A program made the translations under genes and the position numbers. Positions 22,825 to 31,256 of a DNA stretch of 38,902 nt are shown piece after piece. The DNA comes from Mycolicibacterium chlorophenolicum (GTDB lineage Bacteria; Actinomycetota; Actinomycetes; Mycobacteriales; Mycobacteriaceae), in assembly GCF_001044235.1 (NCBI RefSeq), contig NZ_JYNL01000020.1:256552-295453 (forward strand). The letters are read 5' to 3'. The notes beneath the pieces are model-generated. The model was not told the origin of the DNA. It did no database searches and saw only the letters and a program-made list of their open reading frames with translations. How positions within the stretch are numbered: the first letter of the stretch is position 1; each line of letters begins with the position of its first letter.

Positions 22825-24474
22825 ATGACGTCTGAACTCGGCGACGAGGTGCGCACCACCGACCTCGACAGACTGACCGCCACCAAGGAGACACTCGAGG
22901 ACTACACGCTGCGCTTCGCGCCGCGCAGCTACCGGAAGTGGTCGACCGGCGTCGTCGGCATCTCGGCGCTCGGCGGCATCGCGTACCTCGCCGACTTCGC
23001 GATCGGCGCCAACATCGGGATCTCCTACGGCACCACGAACGCCCTGTGGGGCATCCTGATCTTCGCCGTGGTCATCTTCCTGACCGGCTTCCCGCTGGCC
23101 TACTACGCGGCGCGCTACAACATGGACCTCGACTTGATCACGCGCGGCAGCGGATTCGGGTACTACGGCTCGGTGGTCACCAACGTGATCATGGCGACGT
23201 TCACGTTCATCTTCTTCGCCCTCGAGGGGTCGATCATGGCCCAGGGCCTCCAACTCGGCCTGGGGGTGCCGCTGTGGCTGGGCTACGCCGCCTCCACGCT
23301 GATCATCTTCCCGCTGGTGATCTACGGCATGAAAGTCCTGTCCACACTGCAGGTCTGGACGACGCCGCTGTGGCTGATCCTGATGGTCGCGCCGTTCGTG
23401 TACCTGGTGGTCAGCCATCCGGAGTCGGTGGGCCAGTTCTTCGCCTATCAGGGCGAGGCGGGTAACGGCGGCTTCGATCTGGGCCACACGCTGCTGGCAG
23501 CAGGCGTGTGCCTGTCCCTGATCGCCCAGATCGCCGAGCAGATCGACTACCTGCGCTTCATGCCGCCGAAAACACCCGAGAACTCCCGTAGTTGGTGGAC
23601 GTGGATGATCCTGGCCGGACCGGGCTGGGTGTTCTTCGGCGCCATCAAACAGGTCGTCGGGCTGTTCCTGGCCGTCTACCTGATCGCGAACGTCGCCGAC
23701 AGCGCCGGCATCGCCAACCAACCGGTACACCAGTTCCTGGAGATCTACGAGAACTTCCTGCCCGGCTGGCTCGCCATGACGCTGGCCGTGGTGCTCGTGG
23801 TGATCAGCCAGATCAAGATCAACGTGACGAACGCCTACTCGGGGTCGCTGGCCTGGACGAACTCGTTCACGCGGGTGACCAAGCGCTATCCCGGCCGGCT
23901 GGTCTTCCTCGGCTTCAACCTGCTGATCGCACTGATCCTGATGGAAGCCAACATGTTCGACTTCCTGAACACCATCCTCGGCTTCTACGCTAACTGCGGC
24001 ATGGCCTGGGTCGTGGTGGTGGCGTCGGACATCGTGTTCAACAAGTACCTGCTGGGCCTGTCCCCCAAGGCGCCCGAATTCCGGCGCGGCATGCTGTACG
24101 CGATCAACCCGGTCGGATTCGGCTCCATGCTGATCGCGGCGGGTGTGTCGATCCTGGCGTTCTTCGGCGGCCTGGGCGAGGGCATCCGGCCCTACTCACC
24201 GCTGGTCGCCATCGGTCTGGGCCTGGTGCTGCCGCCGATCATCGCGATCGCCACCAAGGGCAAGTACTACCTGCGCCGCACCGATGACGGCATCGACCTG
24301 CCGATGTACGACGAGCTGGGCAACCCGTCCGGTGCCCACCTCACCTGCCACGTGTGCCATCACGACTACGAGCGGCCGGACATGCTCAAGTGCCAGACCC
24401 ACGACGCGTTCGTCTGCTCGCTGTGCCTGTCCACCGACAAAGTGGCCGACCACGTGCTGCCGGCCCAGTCCTGA
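22825..24474 (+). CDS. NCS1-family permease with C-terminal Cys-rich tail
   Basis: A 549-residue transporter of the purine/cytosine permease (NCS1) family with about twelve membrane helices. Family features include the N-terminal TLRFAPRSYRKWSTG, GISYGTTNALWGILIF, LITRGSGFGYYGS and QIKINVTNAYSGSLAWTN. After the last helix comes a cytosolic tail of about 80 residues ending in a probable zinc site: C508-x2-C511, C523-x2-H526, C531-x2-C534 (LTCHVCHHDYE, KCQTHDAFVCSLC). Such a tail is unusual for NCS1 carriers. The ATG at 22825 has no clear ribosome binding site. It converges with pdxT. Substrate unknown: nucleobases, hydantoins, thiamin precursors or vitamin B6 are all transported within the superfamily. 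Confidence 0.88.
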   Translation: MTSELGDEVRTTDLDRLTATKETLEDYTLRFAPRSYRKWSTGVVGISALGGIAYLADFAIGANIGISYGTTNALWGILIFAVVIFLTGFPLAYYAARYNMDLDLITRGSGFGYYGSVVTNVIMATFTFIFFALEGSIMAQGLQLGLGVPLWLGYAASTLIIFPLVIYGMKVLSTLQVWTTPLWLILMVAPFVYLVVSHPESVGQFFAYQGEAGNGGFDLGHTLLAAGVCLSLIAQIAEQIDYLRFMPPKTPENSRSWWTWMILAGPGWVFFGAIKQVVGLFLAVYLIANVADSAGIANQPVHQFLEIYENFLPGWLAMTLAVVLVVISQIKINVTNAYSGSLAWTNSFTRVTKRYPGRLVFLGFNLLIALILMEANMFDFLNTILGFYANCGMAWVVVVASDIVFNKYLLGLSPKAPEFRRGMLYAINPVGFGSMLIAAGVSILAFFGGLGEGIRPYSPLVAIGLGLVLPPIIAIATKGKYYLRRTDDGIDLPMYDELGNPSGAHLTCHVCHHDYERPDMLKCQTHDAFVCSLCLSTDKVADHVLPAQS

Positions 24475-24476
24475 GC

Positions 24477-24525
24477 GATTTCGGCGTGCGCAGTCGCGGT
24501 GAGCGCAACCAACCACGCCGAAATC
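24477..24525. terminator. Bidirectional terminator between permease and pdxT
   Basis: GATTTCGGCGTG (24477-24488) and CACGCCGAAATC (24514-24525) form a perfect 12-pair stem with a 25-base loop. It sits between convergent genes, and its right arm overlaps the pdxT stop codon. There is no long U-run. The same arms may occur elsewhere in mycobacterial genomes as an intergenic palindrome; that is from memory. Confidence 0.6.
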
Positions 24526-25111
24526 ACGACAGGGAGTCGACGAACAGCCTGTGCACCCGGCGGTCGCCGGTCACCTCGGGATGAAACGCGGTGGCCAGCG
24601 TGCGGCCCTGGCGCACCGCGACCGGATGGCCCGCGGCCGAGGCGAGCACCTCGACGCCCGGCCCGACGCGCTCCACCCAGGGCGCCCGGATGAACACGGC
24701 ATGCACCGAACCCTCCAGCCCGTCGAAAAGGATGTCCTCCTCGAACGAATCCACCTGGCGCCCGAAAGCATTGCGCCGCACCGTCATGTCGATGCCGCGC
24801 AGCGGCAGGGCCTCTCGGCCGGGCACTCCGGCGTCGGCGATCTCGGTGGCGAGCAGGATCATGCCCGCGCACGAACCGTAGGCCGGCATGCCCTCGGCGA
24901 GGCGCGTACGCAGCGGCTCGAGCAGGTCGAACTCGCGCAGCAGGTGACTCATCGCCGTCGACTCGCCGCCCGGGATCACCAGCCCGTCGACGCGCGCGAG
25001 TTCCTCCGGACGGCGCACGGTCGACGCCTCGGCGCCGGCCTCCCGCAGCGCGGCGAGGTGCTCGCGGGTGTCGCCCTGCAGAGCCAGCACCCCGACGCGC
25101 CGCGCGCTCAC
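24524..25111 (-). CDS. pdxT: Pyridoxal 5'-phosphate synthase glutaminase subunit PdxT
   Basis: Glutaminase subunit that releases ammonia from glutamine and passes it to PdxS for vitamin B6 (PLP) synthesis by the DXP-independent route. The 195-residue product starts [16 protein letters not shown] and has [14 protein letters not shown], the nucleophile Cys C81 in [19 protein letters not shown], and the catalytic His/Glu in AFHPEVTGD. The GTG at 25111 is chosen because the frame upstream lies inside tesB and the start overlaps the tesB stop by four bases (GTGA). Genes run pdxS-tesB-pdxT, as in M. tuberculosis Rv2606c-Rv2604c. Confidence 0.96.
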   Translation of the reverse strand: MSARRVGVLALQGDTREHLAALREAGAEASTVRRPEELARVDGLVIPGGESTAMSHLLREFDLLEPLRTRLAEGMPAYGSCAGMILLATEIADAGVPGREALPLRGIDMTVRRNAFGRQVDSFEEDILFDGLEGSVHAVFIRAPWVERVGPGVEVLASAAGHPVAVRQGRTLATAFHPEVTGDRRVHRLFVDSLS

Positions 25112-25956
25112 GGACGTCCGGGCGTGAAGTCGCGCGGGAAGCGCGTCAGGCCTTCCTGCATCACCGCAGCGACCATCTCCCCGTACTGGTTGAAGATCTT
25201 GCCCTGGGTCAGCGAGCGGCCGCCGCACGCCGACGGCGAGGACTGGTCGTAGAGCAGCCACTCGTCGGCGCGGAACGCCCGCATGAACCACATCGCGTGG
25301 TCCAGGGACGCCACCTGCAGGTGCTTTCGCACCTCGGGGTAGTTCACCTGCGCCGAGCCGAGCAGAGTCAGGTCGCTCATGTAGGCCAGCGCGCAGATGT
25401 GCAGCACCGGGTCATCCGGCAGCGGGTCACGGTGCCGGAACCACACCTGCTGCTGAGAAGCCTTGTTGGGCAACAGATGCAGATCTTTGCGCGGCACGAT
25501 GCGCACGTCCCACTCGTCGAACTGCCGGAAGCTCGCGTCGTCGAACACCTTGCTGACGGACTCGAAGTCGGGGATGTCGTCGGGTGGCGGTGCGACCGGC
25601 ATGGCGTCCTGATGCTCGATACCGCTCTGGTCGGACTGGAACGACGCCGACATCGAGAAGATGGTCTCGCCGTGCTGGATCGCGGTCACCCGCCGGGTGC
25701 AGAAGGACCCGCCGTCGCGGATGCGCTCCACGGTGTACACCGACGGTGACCGGGCGTCGCCGGCGCGCAGGAAGTATCCGTGCAGCGAATGCACCTGGAA
25801 CTTCGGGTCGACGGTGCGGACCGCCGACACCAGCGACTGACCGGCCACGTGACCGCCGAAGGTGCGCTGCAGGAATCCCGATTCCGGACTGAACACCCCA
25901 CCGCGATAGATGTTGACCTCGATCTGCTCCAGGTCGAGGATTTCTTCGATCGCCAC
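25108..25956 (-). CDS. tesB: Acyl-CoA thioesterase II (TesB2)
   Basis: Double hot-dog acyl-CoA thioesterase of 282 residues, hydrolysing acyl-CoA to free acid and CoA. The first hot-dog domain has [30 protein letters not shown] and [22 protein letters not shown]. The second has [25 protein letters not shown] and [27 protein letters not shown], then [19 protein letters not shown]. The start is GTG at 25956, ten bases after pdxS. It lies between the two vitamin B6 genes, as in other mycobacteria. Why it lies there is unclear, since no metabolic link is known. Confidence 0.95.
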   Translation of the reverse strand: MAIEEILDLEQIEVNIYRGGVFSPESGFLQRTFGGHVAGQSLVSAVRTVDPKFQVHSLHGYFLRAGDARSPSVYTVERIRDGGSFCTRRVTAIQHGETIFSMSASFQSDQSGIEHQDAMPVAPPPDDIPDFESVSKVFDDASFRQFDEWDVRIVPRKDLHLLPNKASQQQVWFRHRDPLPDDPVLHICALAYMSDLTLLGSAQVNYPEVRKHLQVASLDHAMWFMRAFRADEWLLYDQSSPSACGGRSLTQGKIFNQYGEMVAAVMQEGLTRFPRDFTPGRP

Positions 25957-25966
25957 AGTGTGGTTC

Positions 25967-26872
25967 TTACCAGCCTCGCTCTGCGAGCCGATGGGGCACC
26001 GGGATGTCGTCGACGTTGATGCCGACCATCGCCTCGCCCAGACCGCGGGACACCTTGGCCAGCACGTCGGGATCGTCGTAGAACGTGGTGGCCTTCACGA
26101 TCGCGGCGGCGCGCTCGGCGGGGTTGCCCGACTTGAAGATGCCCGAACCGACGAACACGCCCTCGGCCCCGAGCTGCATCATCATCGCGGCGTCCGCAGG
26201 GGTGGCGATACCGCCGGCGGTGAACAGCGTCACCGGCAGCTTGCCGGCCCGCGCCACCTCGACCACCAGGTCGTACGGAGCCTGCAATTCCTTTGCCGCA
26301 ACGTACAATTCGTCCTCGGACAGCGACGTCAGGCGACGGATCTCACCGCCGATCTTGCGCATGTGGGTGGTGGCGTTGGACACGTCGCCGGTGCCCGCCT
26401 CACCCTTGGAGCGGATCATCGCCGCCCCCTCGGTGATCCGGCGCAGCGCCTCACCGAGGTTGGTGGCGCCGCACACGAACGGCACGGTGAACTTCCACTT
26501 GTCGATGTGGTTGGCGTAGTCGGCCGGGGTGAGCACCTCCGACTCGTCGACGTAATCCACGCCGAGGCTCTGCAGGATCTGCGCCTCGACGAAGTGCCCG
26601 ATGCGGGCCTTGGCCATCACCGGGATGGTGACCGCGTCGATGATGCCCTCGATCATGTCGGGGTCGCTCATCCGCGACACCCCGCCCTGGGCGCGGATGT
26701 CGGCCGGGACGCGCTCGAGCGCCATCACCGCCACCGCACCGGCCCCCTCGGCGATCCGAGCCTGCTCAGGCGTGACGACGTCCATGATGACGCCGCCCTT
26801 GAGCATCTCCGCCATACCGCGCTTCACCCGCGACGTGCCGCGGGCGGAACTGCCGAGAGCTTCGGTTTCCAC
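25967..26872 (-). CDS. pdxS: Pyridoxal 5'-phosphate synthase lyase subunit PdxS
   Basis: The synthase subunit that builds PLP from ribose 5-phosphate, glyceraldehyde 3-phosphate and ammonia, working as a dodecamer with PdxT. The 301-residue TIM-barrel product has GGVIMDVV with D31, [18 protein letters not shown] with K88 (ribose phosphate imine), [16 protein letters not shown] and [31 protein letters not shown]. The GTG at 26872 is preferred over a TTG at 26878 because AAGGAG lies six bases before the GTG and would abut the TTG. It is the first gene of pdxS-tesB-pdxT. A possible -10 (TAGACT) lies upstream. No pdxH lies beside it, unlike M. tuberculosis as I recall. Confidence 0.97.
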   Translation of the reverse strand: METEALGSSARGTSRVKRGMAEMLKGGVIMDVVTPEQARIAEGAGAVAVMALERVPADIRAQGGVSRMSDPDMIEGIIDAVTIPVMAKARIGHFVEAQILQSLGVDYVDESEVLTPADYANHIDKWKFTVPFVCGATNLGEALRRITEGAAMIRSKGEAGTGDVSNATTHMRKIGGEIRRLTSLSEDELYVAAKELQAPYDLVVEVARAGKLPVTLFTAGGIATPADAAMMMQLGAEGVFVGSGIFKSGNPAERAAAIVKATTFYDDPDVLAKVSRGLGEAMVGINVDDIPVPHRLAERGW

Positions 26873-26918
26873 TGTCAACTCCTTCGTTCGCTACTGATCC
26901 AGTCTAAGGGGGCCCGCA

Positions 26919-26951
26919 AATCCATTAGATCCGCATCTCAGCGGATGGATT
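26919..26951 (-). terminator. Hairpin between NUDIX gene and pdxS
   Basis: An inner stem of six pairs (ATCCGC/GCGGAT, loop of 6) and an outer stem of five pairs (AATCC/GGATT), separated by a 5-base bulge. It overlaps the stop codon of the NUDIX gene. It may reduce read-through from the pimA operon into pdxS. There is no U-run. Confidence 0.4.
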
Positions 26952-27975
26952 GCAACGGCCGCTGCGCCACCGCTTCGGGTCTGTCGGCCAGGGCGTTCGC
27001 CTCGTCGAGAAGCTCGGCCAGCTGACGCGGGTAGACGGCCTCACCACCGGCGACCAGGTTGCGGATCATTGTCGCATCGCACCAGCGGTGACCATGGATG
27101 TAGGTCCGCTCCAGCACCGAGCGGCCGGTGTCGGCGGGCTCGAACCGGACGGTGCGGTGCACGAAGTACATCTCTTCGCTGCGGATCACCGCACCGTTGA
27201 ACTCGATCGTGGCGTCGCGCCGCCACAGCGGACCGACCATGTCCGCGGCGTGCACCGCAAGACCGGTCTCCTCCTCCAGTTCGCGGGCCGCGGTCTGCGC
27301 CAGCGACTCGCCCACCTGCGCGGCACCGCCGATGGTGAACCACCACCGGGGGGCGGGCGTGAGCGGGCTCTCCGGATCCGATCCGCACAGCAGCAGTACG
27401 GCCCCGCCGTCGTCGAGCAGCACCACCCGCGCCGAGGTGCGCCGCGTCGCCGGCGCGGCTTCGCGCGTCGACACCTCACCGCCCTCGGCGATCTCGAAGT
27501 ACGTCGGCATCGCCGCCGTACCGCCCAGCCGCAAGGCCCGCACGGCGGGGCGCTCCCGCAGCGCCAGGGTGTCGCGGACCGCGTCGTTGTGGAATCGGCG
27601 CGCCAGCAGCACCCGCGCCTCGGCGTCGGCCAGCTCGGCGACCAACGCCCGGGGCAGCGATGCGGGATCGACCCGGGCCAGCGCCGCGGACAGCTCGTTC
27701 TCGGCGGCCTCCCGCGCCTGGCGCGGCGCCCGCTCGGCCGCGTCGGCCAGCGCCGCCAGCCGCTTGCCGTCGGGGCCGACCCCGTAGGCGTCGACGGCGA
27801 CCGCCCGCGCCACCACCGCGCGCCGGGCCAGCGCGCCGTCGAGCGCCTGCCAGGACAGGTCGTAGCGCACGTGCAGCCGGTCGAGCCGGTTGGCGGTCTG
27901 GAACGCCCACAGCGCGACCAGCAGCACCGCGGCGACCAGCAGCGCGATCAACACCGCGGTCACCCAGGGAATCAT
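26938..27975 (-). CDS. Membrane-anchored LemA-like/NUDIX hydrolase
   Basis: A 345-residue protein with one N-terminal membrane helix (about 5-26). A helical region of about 125 residues resembles LemA proteins (ANRLDRLHVRYDLSWQALDGALARR near 28-52 and ARRFHNDAVRD near 125-135). The C-terminal NUDIX domain has a perfect NUDIX box G217-x5-E-x7-REL-x-EE-x-GL (GGAAQVGESLAQTAARELEE, then ETGL). NUDIX enzymes cleave nucleoside diphosphate-linked compounds. The substrate here is unknown; GDP-mannose or CDP-lipid housekeeping would suit the neighbours. The ATG at 27975 overlaps the pimA stop (ATGA), so it is cotranslated with pimA. It corresponds to Rv2609c. The LemA resemblance is my own reading and has not been computed. 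Confidence 0.9.
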   Translation of the reverse strand: MIPWVTAVLIALLVAAVLLVALWAFQTANRLDRLHVRYDLSWQALDGALARRAVVARAVAVDAYGVGPDGKRLAALADAAERAPRQAREAAENELSAALARVDPASLPRALVAELADAEARVLLARRFHNDAVRDTLALRERPAVRALRLGGTAAMPTYFEIAEGGEVSTREAAPATRRTSARVVLLDDGGAVLLLCGSDPESPLTPAPRWWFTIGGAAQVGESLAQTAARELEEETGLAVHAADMVGPLWRRDATIEFNGAVIRSEEMYFVHRTVRFEPADTGRSVLERTYIHGHRWCDATMIRNLVAGGEAVYPRQLAELLDEANALADRPEAVAQRPLQSIR

Positions 27976-29102
27976 GTGGCGACCTGCACTTTGACGCCCG
28001 CACCGGCGACCGTCTCGTAGACCCGCATGATCTGCCGGGCCACCACCGACCAGTCGTAGCGCTGCACCAGATCGGAGGCGCACTCGATGTACCGCGCCCG
28101 GCGGGCGTCGTCGGCCAGCATGTCGATCAGCCCCGCCGCCAGCGCATCGGGATCGTCGACGGCGACCAGCCGGCCGCCGCGCCCGTCGTCGAGCACCCGG
28201 CGGAACGCATCCAAGTCGCTGGCGACCACCGCGGTTCCCGCCGCCATCGCCTCCACCAGGACGATGCCGAAACTCTCGCCGCCGGTGTGCGGCGCGCAGT
28301 ACACGTCGGCGCTGCGCATCGCCGACGCCTTCAGCGCGTCGTCGACCTGCCCGAGGAACCGCAGATGGCCGGCCAGCGGCCCGGCCGTCTCCCGCAGCTC
28401 GTCCTCGTCGCCGCGCCCCACCACCAGGATCTCGACGTCACCGAACCGCTCGACCACCGCGGGCAGCGCACCGATCAGCACGGCCATGCCCTTGCGCGGC
28501 TCGTCGAACCGGCCGAGGAACAGGATCGACCGGCCCGGGCGCGGATAGCCGTCGAGCAGCGGCGCCGTGGCGAACGACGCCACGTCGACGCCGTTGGGGA
28601 TCTCGACGGCGTCGCTGCCCAGCGCCTCCATCTGCCAGCGCCGCGCCAGGTCGGACACCGCGATCCGACCGACGATCTTCTCGTGCATCGGGCGCAGGAT
28701 CGGCTCGAACACCGACAGGGTCAGCGACTTCGTGGTCGAGGTGTGGAAGGTCGCCACGATCGGTCCCTCGGCGATGTTCAACGCCAGCATCGACAGGCTC
28801 GGAGCGTTCGGCTCGTGTAGGTGCAGCACGTCGAAATCGCCCTGCTGCAGCCACTTCTTGACCTTGCGGTGCGTCGCCGGGCCGAACCGCAGGCGCGCGA
28901 CGGACCCGTTGTAGGGAATCGGGACGGCCCGCCCGCCCGACACCACGTAGTCGGGAAGCGACGCCTCGGCGTCCGGCGAGGCCGGCGCGAGAACGCTGAC
29001 CTCGTGCCCCTGGGTGTGCATCACTTCGGCGAGCTGCAGCACATGCGACTGCACTCCCCCGGGCACGTCGAAGGAGTACGGGCAGACCATGCCGATGCGC
29101 AT
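27972..29102 (-). CDS. pimA: Phosphatidyl-myo-inositol mannosyltransferase PimA
   Basis: GT4 glycosyltransferase that transfers the first mannose from GDP-mannose to the 2-position of phosphatidylinositol on the inner leaflet, starting PIM, LM and LAM synthesis. The 376-residue GT-B product begins MRIGMVCPYSFDVPGGVQSHV (Gly-rich loop). It has H120 in ATFHTSTT (counterpart of the His essential in M. smegmatis PimA), GRFDEPRKGM for the GDP phosphates, and GESFGIVLVEAMAAGTAVVAS with the EX7E-type motif. It lies in the conserved PI/PIM cluster: PI synthase and acyltransferase upstream, NUDIX protein downstream. The start is the ATG at 29102, ten bases after the acyltransferase stop. Confidence 0.97.
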   Translation of the reverse strand: MRIGMVCPYSFDVPGGVQSHVLQLAEVMHTQGHEVSVLAPASPDAEASLPDYVVSGGRAVPIPYNGSVARLRFGPATHRKVKKWLQQGDFDVLHLHEPNAPSLSMLALNIAEGPIVATFHTSTTKSLTLSVFEPILRPMHEKIVGRIAVSDLARRWQMEALGSDAVEIPNGVDVASFATAPLLDGYPRPGRSILFLGRFDEPRKGMAVLIGALPAVVERFGDVEILVVGRGDEDELRETAGPLAGHLRFLGQVDDALKASAMRSADVYCAPHTGGESFGIVLVEAMAAGTAVVASDLDAFRRVLDDGRGGRLVAVDDPDALAAGLIDMLADDARRARYIECASDLVQRYDWSVVARQIMRVYETVAGAGVKVQVAT

Positions 29103-29112
29103 CAGCCGGTCC

Positions 29113-30042
29113 TCACCCGGACCCGGGGTCAGAGGGTTCCAGCCCGTCGGTCAGCCGGGCCCGGCGCTCGTCGGACAGGTCGGCCACCCACTGCGGCTGC
29201 ATCATGTGCCAGTCCTCGGGATAGGTGGCGATGTTGTCGGCGAAGCGGTCGGCCAGCGCCTGGGTGATCGCGGTGACGTCGCCCGAGGAGGTGTCGATCT
29301 CCGAATACACCTTGGTCCCCCAGCCGTCGCCGTCGAACCAGCAGTGCGCCGGGAACAGGGCCGCCCCGGTCGCCAGGGCCAGCTTCGCCGGACCCGCAGG
29401 CAACCGGGTCGGCTCCCCGAAGAAGTCGACCTGCACCCCGCGGCGGCTCAGATCCCGATCCGCCATCAGGCACACGATGCCGTTGTCCCCCAGCCAATCG
29501 CACAGCACATCGAACGGCGGACGCTCACCGCCCGACGACGGCACCACCGTGAAGCCGAGGCTCTCGCGGTAGGCCAGGAACCGGTTGTAGAGCGACTCGG
29601 GCTTGAGCCGCTCGGCCACGGTCGCGAACGTGCCGAAGTTCTGCGCGAGCCACACCCCGGCCATGTCCCAGTTGCCGCTGTGCGGCAGCGCCAGGATGGC
29701 CCCGTTGCCCTTCTCCAGCGCTGTGAACGCCATGCCGATGTCGATCACGTCGAGCCGGCGGCCCAACTCGTCGTGATCCATGGACGGCAGCCGGAACGCC
29801 TCCCGCCAGTACCGGGCGTAGGAGGCCAGCGAAGCGCGCATCAAGTCGTCGGGCACCTCGGCCGGCGTCGTACCGATCACCCGGGCCAGGTTGCGGCGCA
29901 GCTGGTCGGGCCCGCCGTCGCGCGCGGCGTACCAGGCTCCGGCGGCAAAGGCGTTGCGCGCCACGATCTCCGGGGCCGCGCGGACCAGGCGCCAGCCCGT
30001 CGCGTAGCCCCAGTCGCTGAGATGCTCGCCGAACGAGATCAT
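29113..30042 (-). CDS. patA: PIM acyltransferase (PatA-like, Rv2611c homologue)
   Basis: A 309-residue LpxL-type acyltransferase. In mycobacteria this gene product transfers palmitoyl to the 6-position of the PimA-added mannose. The HxxxxD motif is H121 to D126 in ALPHSGNWDMAG. Other family segments are LMADRDLSRRGVQVDFFGEP, PAGPAKLALATGAALFPAHC and the C-terminal YPEDWHMMQPQW. The N-terminus (MISFGEHLSDWGYATGWRLV) can bind the membrane surface. The ATG at 30042 overlaps the PI synthase stop (ATGA). The frame extends much further upstream but that part is antisense-like to pgsA and non-coding. The next gene is pimA, which matches the PIM pathway. Confidence 0.95.
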   Translation of the reverse strand: MISFGEHLSDWGYATGWRLVRAAPEIVARNAFAAGAWYAARDGGPDQLRRNLARVIGTTPAEVPDDLMRASLASYARYWREAFRLPSMDHDELGRRLDVIDIGMAFTALEKGNGAILALPHSGNWDMAGVWLAQNFGTFATVAERLKPESLYNRFLAYRESLGFTVVPSSGGERPPFDVLCDWLGDNGIVCLMADRDLSRRGVQVDFFGEPTRLPAGPAKLALATGAALFPAHCWFDGDGWGTKVYSEIDTSSGDVTAITQALADRFADNIATYPEDWHMMQPQWVADLSDERRARLTDGLEPSDPGSG

Positions 30043-30710
30043 TGCTCGGTGGTCTCGGGTTTCTCGACGGGCGCGGCGGGCGGGATCGGGTCCATCGCAC
30101 CGGTCGACACGCGCACGCTGTGCAGCCGCTGACCGACCGTCAACACGCTGGTCACGGCGAGCACCCACATGGCCACCGGCAGCAGCCACGGCATCGGCAG
30201 GAACCACAGGCCCGACAGACCCGCGCCGACCAGGACGATCACCAGCCGCTCGGGCCGCTCGATCAGCCCACCGTCGCCGGACAGGCCGCTGGCCTCGGCC
30301 CTCGCCTTGATGTAGGAGATGACCTGCGAGGACACCAGGCAGATCATCGTCGCGACCACCAGCGAGGTGCTGTGCAGCCCGAACGCCGCCCACCACAGCA
30401 GACCGCAGAAGATCGCGCCGTCGCTGATGCGGTCGCAGGTGGCGTCGAGCACCGCGCCGAAGCGGGTACCGCCGCCGCGTTCGCGCGCCATCGCACCGTC
30501 GAGCATGTCGGCGAGCACGAAGACGAACACCGTGAACGCACCCCACCACAGCTGCCCCATCGGGAACAGCGTCAGCGCGCCCAGCACCGAACCGGCGGTG
30601 CCCAGGATCGTCACACTGTCGGGCGTCAGACCCAGCCGCAGCGCGCCTTTGGCCGCGGGACGCGACAGCTTCGCGTACGCCGCCCGCGTCATCAGGTAGA
30701 AATCGCTCAC
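30039..30710 (-). CDS. pgsA: Phosphatidylinositol (phosphate) synthase
   Basis: CDP-alcohol phosphatidyltransferase of 223 residues with about six membrane helices. The signature D68xxD71G72xxA75R76-x8-G85xxxD89xxxD93 is complete (ADMLDGAMARERGG, then GTRFGAVLDATCD). The mycobacterial enzyme joins CDP-diacylglycerol and inositol phosphate to give phosphatidylinositol phosphate, the precursor of PI and PIMs. The C-terminal tail is Pro/Glu-rich. The GTG at 30710 overlaps the HIT gene stop (GTGA) and gives the family N-terminus (SDFYLMTRAAYAKLSRP). An ATG at 30725 is possible but less likely. In M. tuberculosis it is pgsA1 (Rv2612c) in the same order. Confidence 0.95.
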   Translation of the reverse strand: MSDFYLMTRAAYAKLSRPAAKGALRLGLTPDSVTILGTAGSVLGALTLFPMGQLWWGAFTVFVFVLADMLDGAMARERGGGTRFGAVLDATCDRISDGAIFCGLLWWAAFGLHSTSLVVATMICLVSSQVISYIKARAEASGLSGDGGLIERPERLVIVLVGAGLSGLWFLPMPWLLPVAMWVLAVTSVLTVGQRLHSVRVSTGAMDPIPPAAPVEKPETTEQ

Positions 30711-31255
30711 GACTGCTTGTCCCATTCGCGGGCCAGCAACTGACGGGTGTCGCGCAACAACTGCGGGATGACCTTGGAGTCCCCGATGACGGTGATGAAG
30801 TTGGCGTCACCGCCCCACCGGGGCACGACGTGCATGTGCAGGTGCTCCGACAGCGAGCCCCCCGCCGAGGTGCCCAGGTTGAGCCCGACGTTGAACCCGT
30901 GCGGCCGCGACACCGCCTTCATCACCCGAATGGCCTTCTGTGTGAACGCCATCAGCTCGGCGCTCTCGGCCTCGGTGAGGTTCTCCAGCTCGGCCACCCG
31001 GCGGTAGGGCACCACCATCAGATGCCCGGGGTTGTACGGATACAGGTTGAGCACCGCGTACACCAGTTCCCCGCGCGCCACCACCAGACCGTCCTCGTCC
31101 GACATGTTGGGGATGTCGGTGAACGGTTCGGACGACGCGGCCGACCCGGGCTTGACGGCATCGACGATGTAGGTCATGCGGTGTGGCGTCCACAGCCGCT
31201 GCAGGTGGTCCGGCTCGCCGACCCCACGGTCTACGATCGTGTCGTCGGGCTCCAC
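30707..31255 (-). CDS. HIT-family hydrolase (AP4A phosphorylase-like, Rv2613c homologue)
   Basis: A 182-residue histidine-triad nucleotide enzyme. The HIT motif HxHxH is H138, H140 and H142 in HLHMHVVPRWGGD. The nucleotide-binding part has VYAVLNLYPYNPGHLMVVPYRRVAEL and NVGLNLGTSAGGSLSEHLH. The M. tuberculosis homologue was characterised as a diadenosine tetraphosphate phosphorylase, which fits its place directly after thrS, because threonyl-tRNA synthetase can generate AP4A. The start is GTG at 31255, one base after the thrS stop. An internal ATG at about residue 27 is an alternative. The stop overlaps pgsA. Confidence 0.93.
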   Translation of the reverse strand: MEPDDTIVDRGVGEPDHLQRLWTPHRMTYIVDAVKPGSAASSEPFTDIPNMSDEDGLVVARGELVYAVLNLYPYNPGHLMVVPYRRVAELENLTEAESAELMAFTQKAIRVMKAVSRPHGFNVGLNLGTSAGGSLSEHLHMHVVPRWGGDANFITVIGDSKVIPQLLRDTRQLLAREWDKQS

Positions 31256-31256
31256 G

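Noticed and set aside
19007..24523. Mobile element carrying the permease and hydrolase genes
   Set aside because: No transposase, integrase, terminal repeats, tRNA target or change in base composition was seen at the ends.
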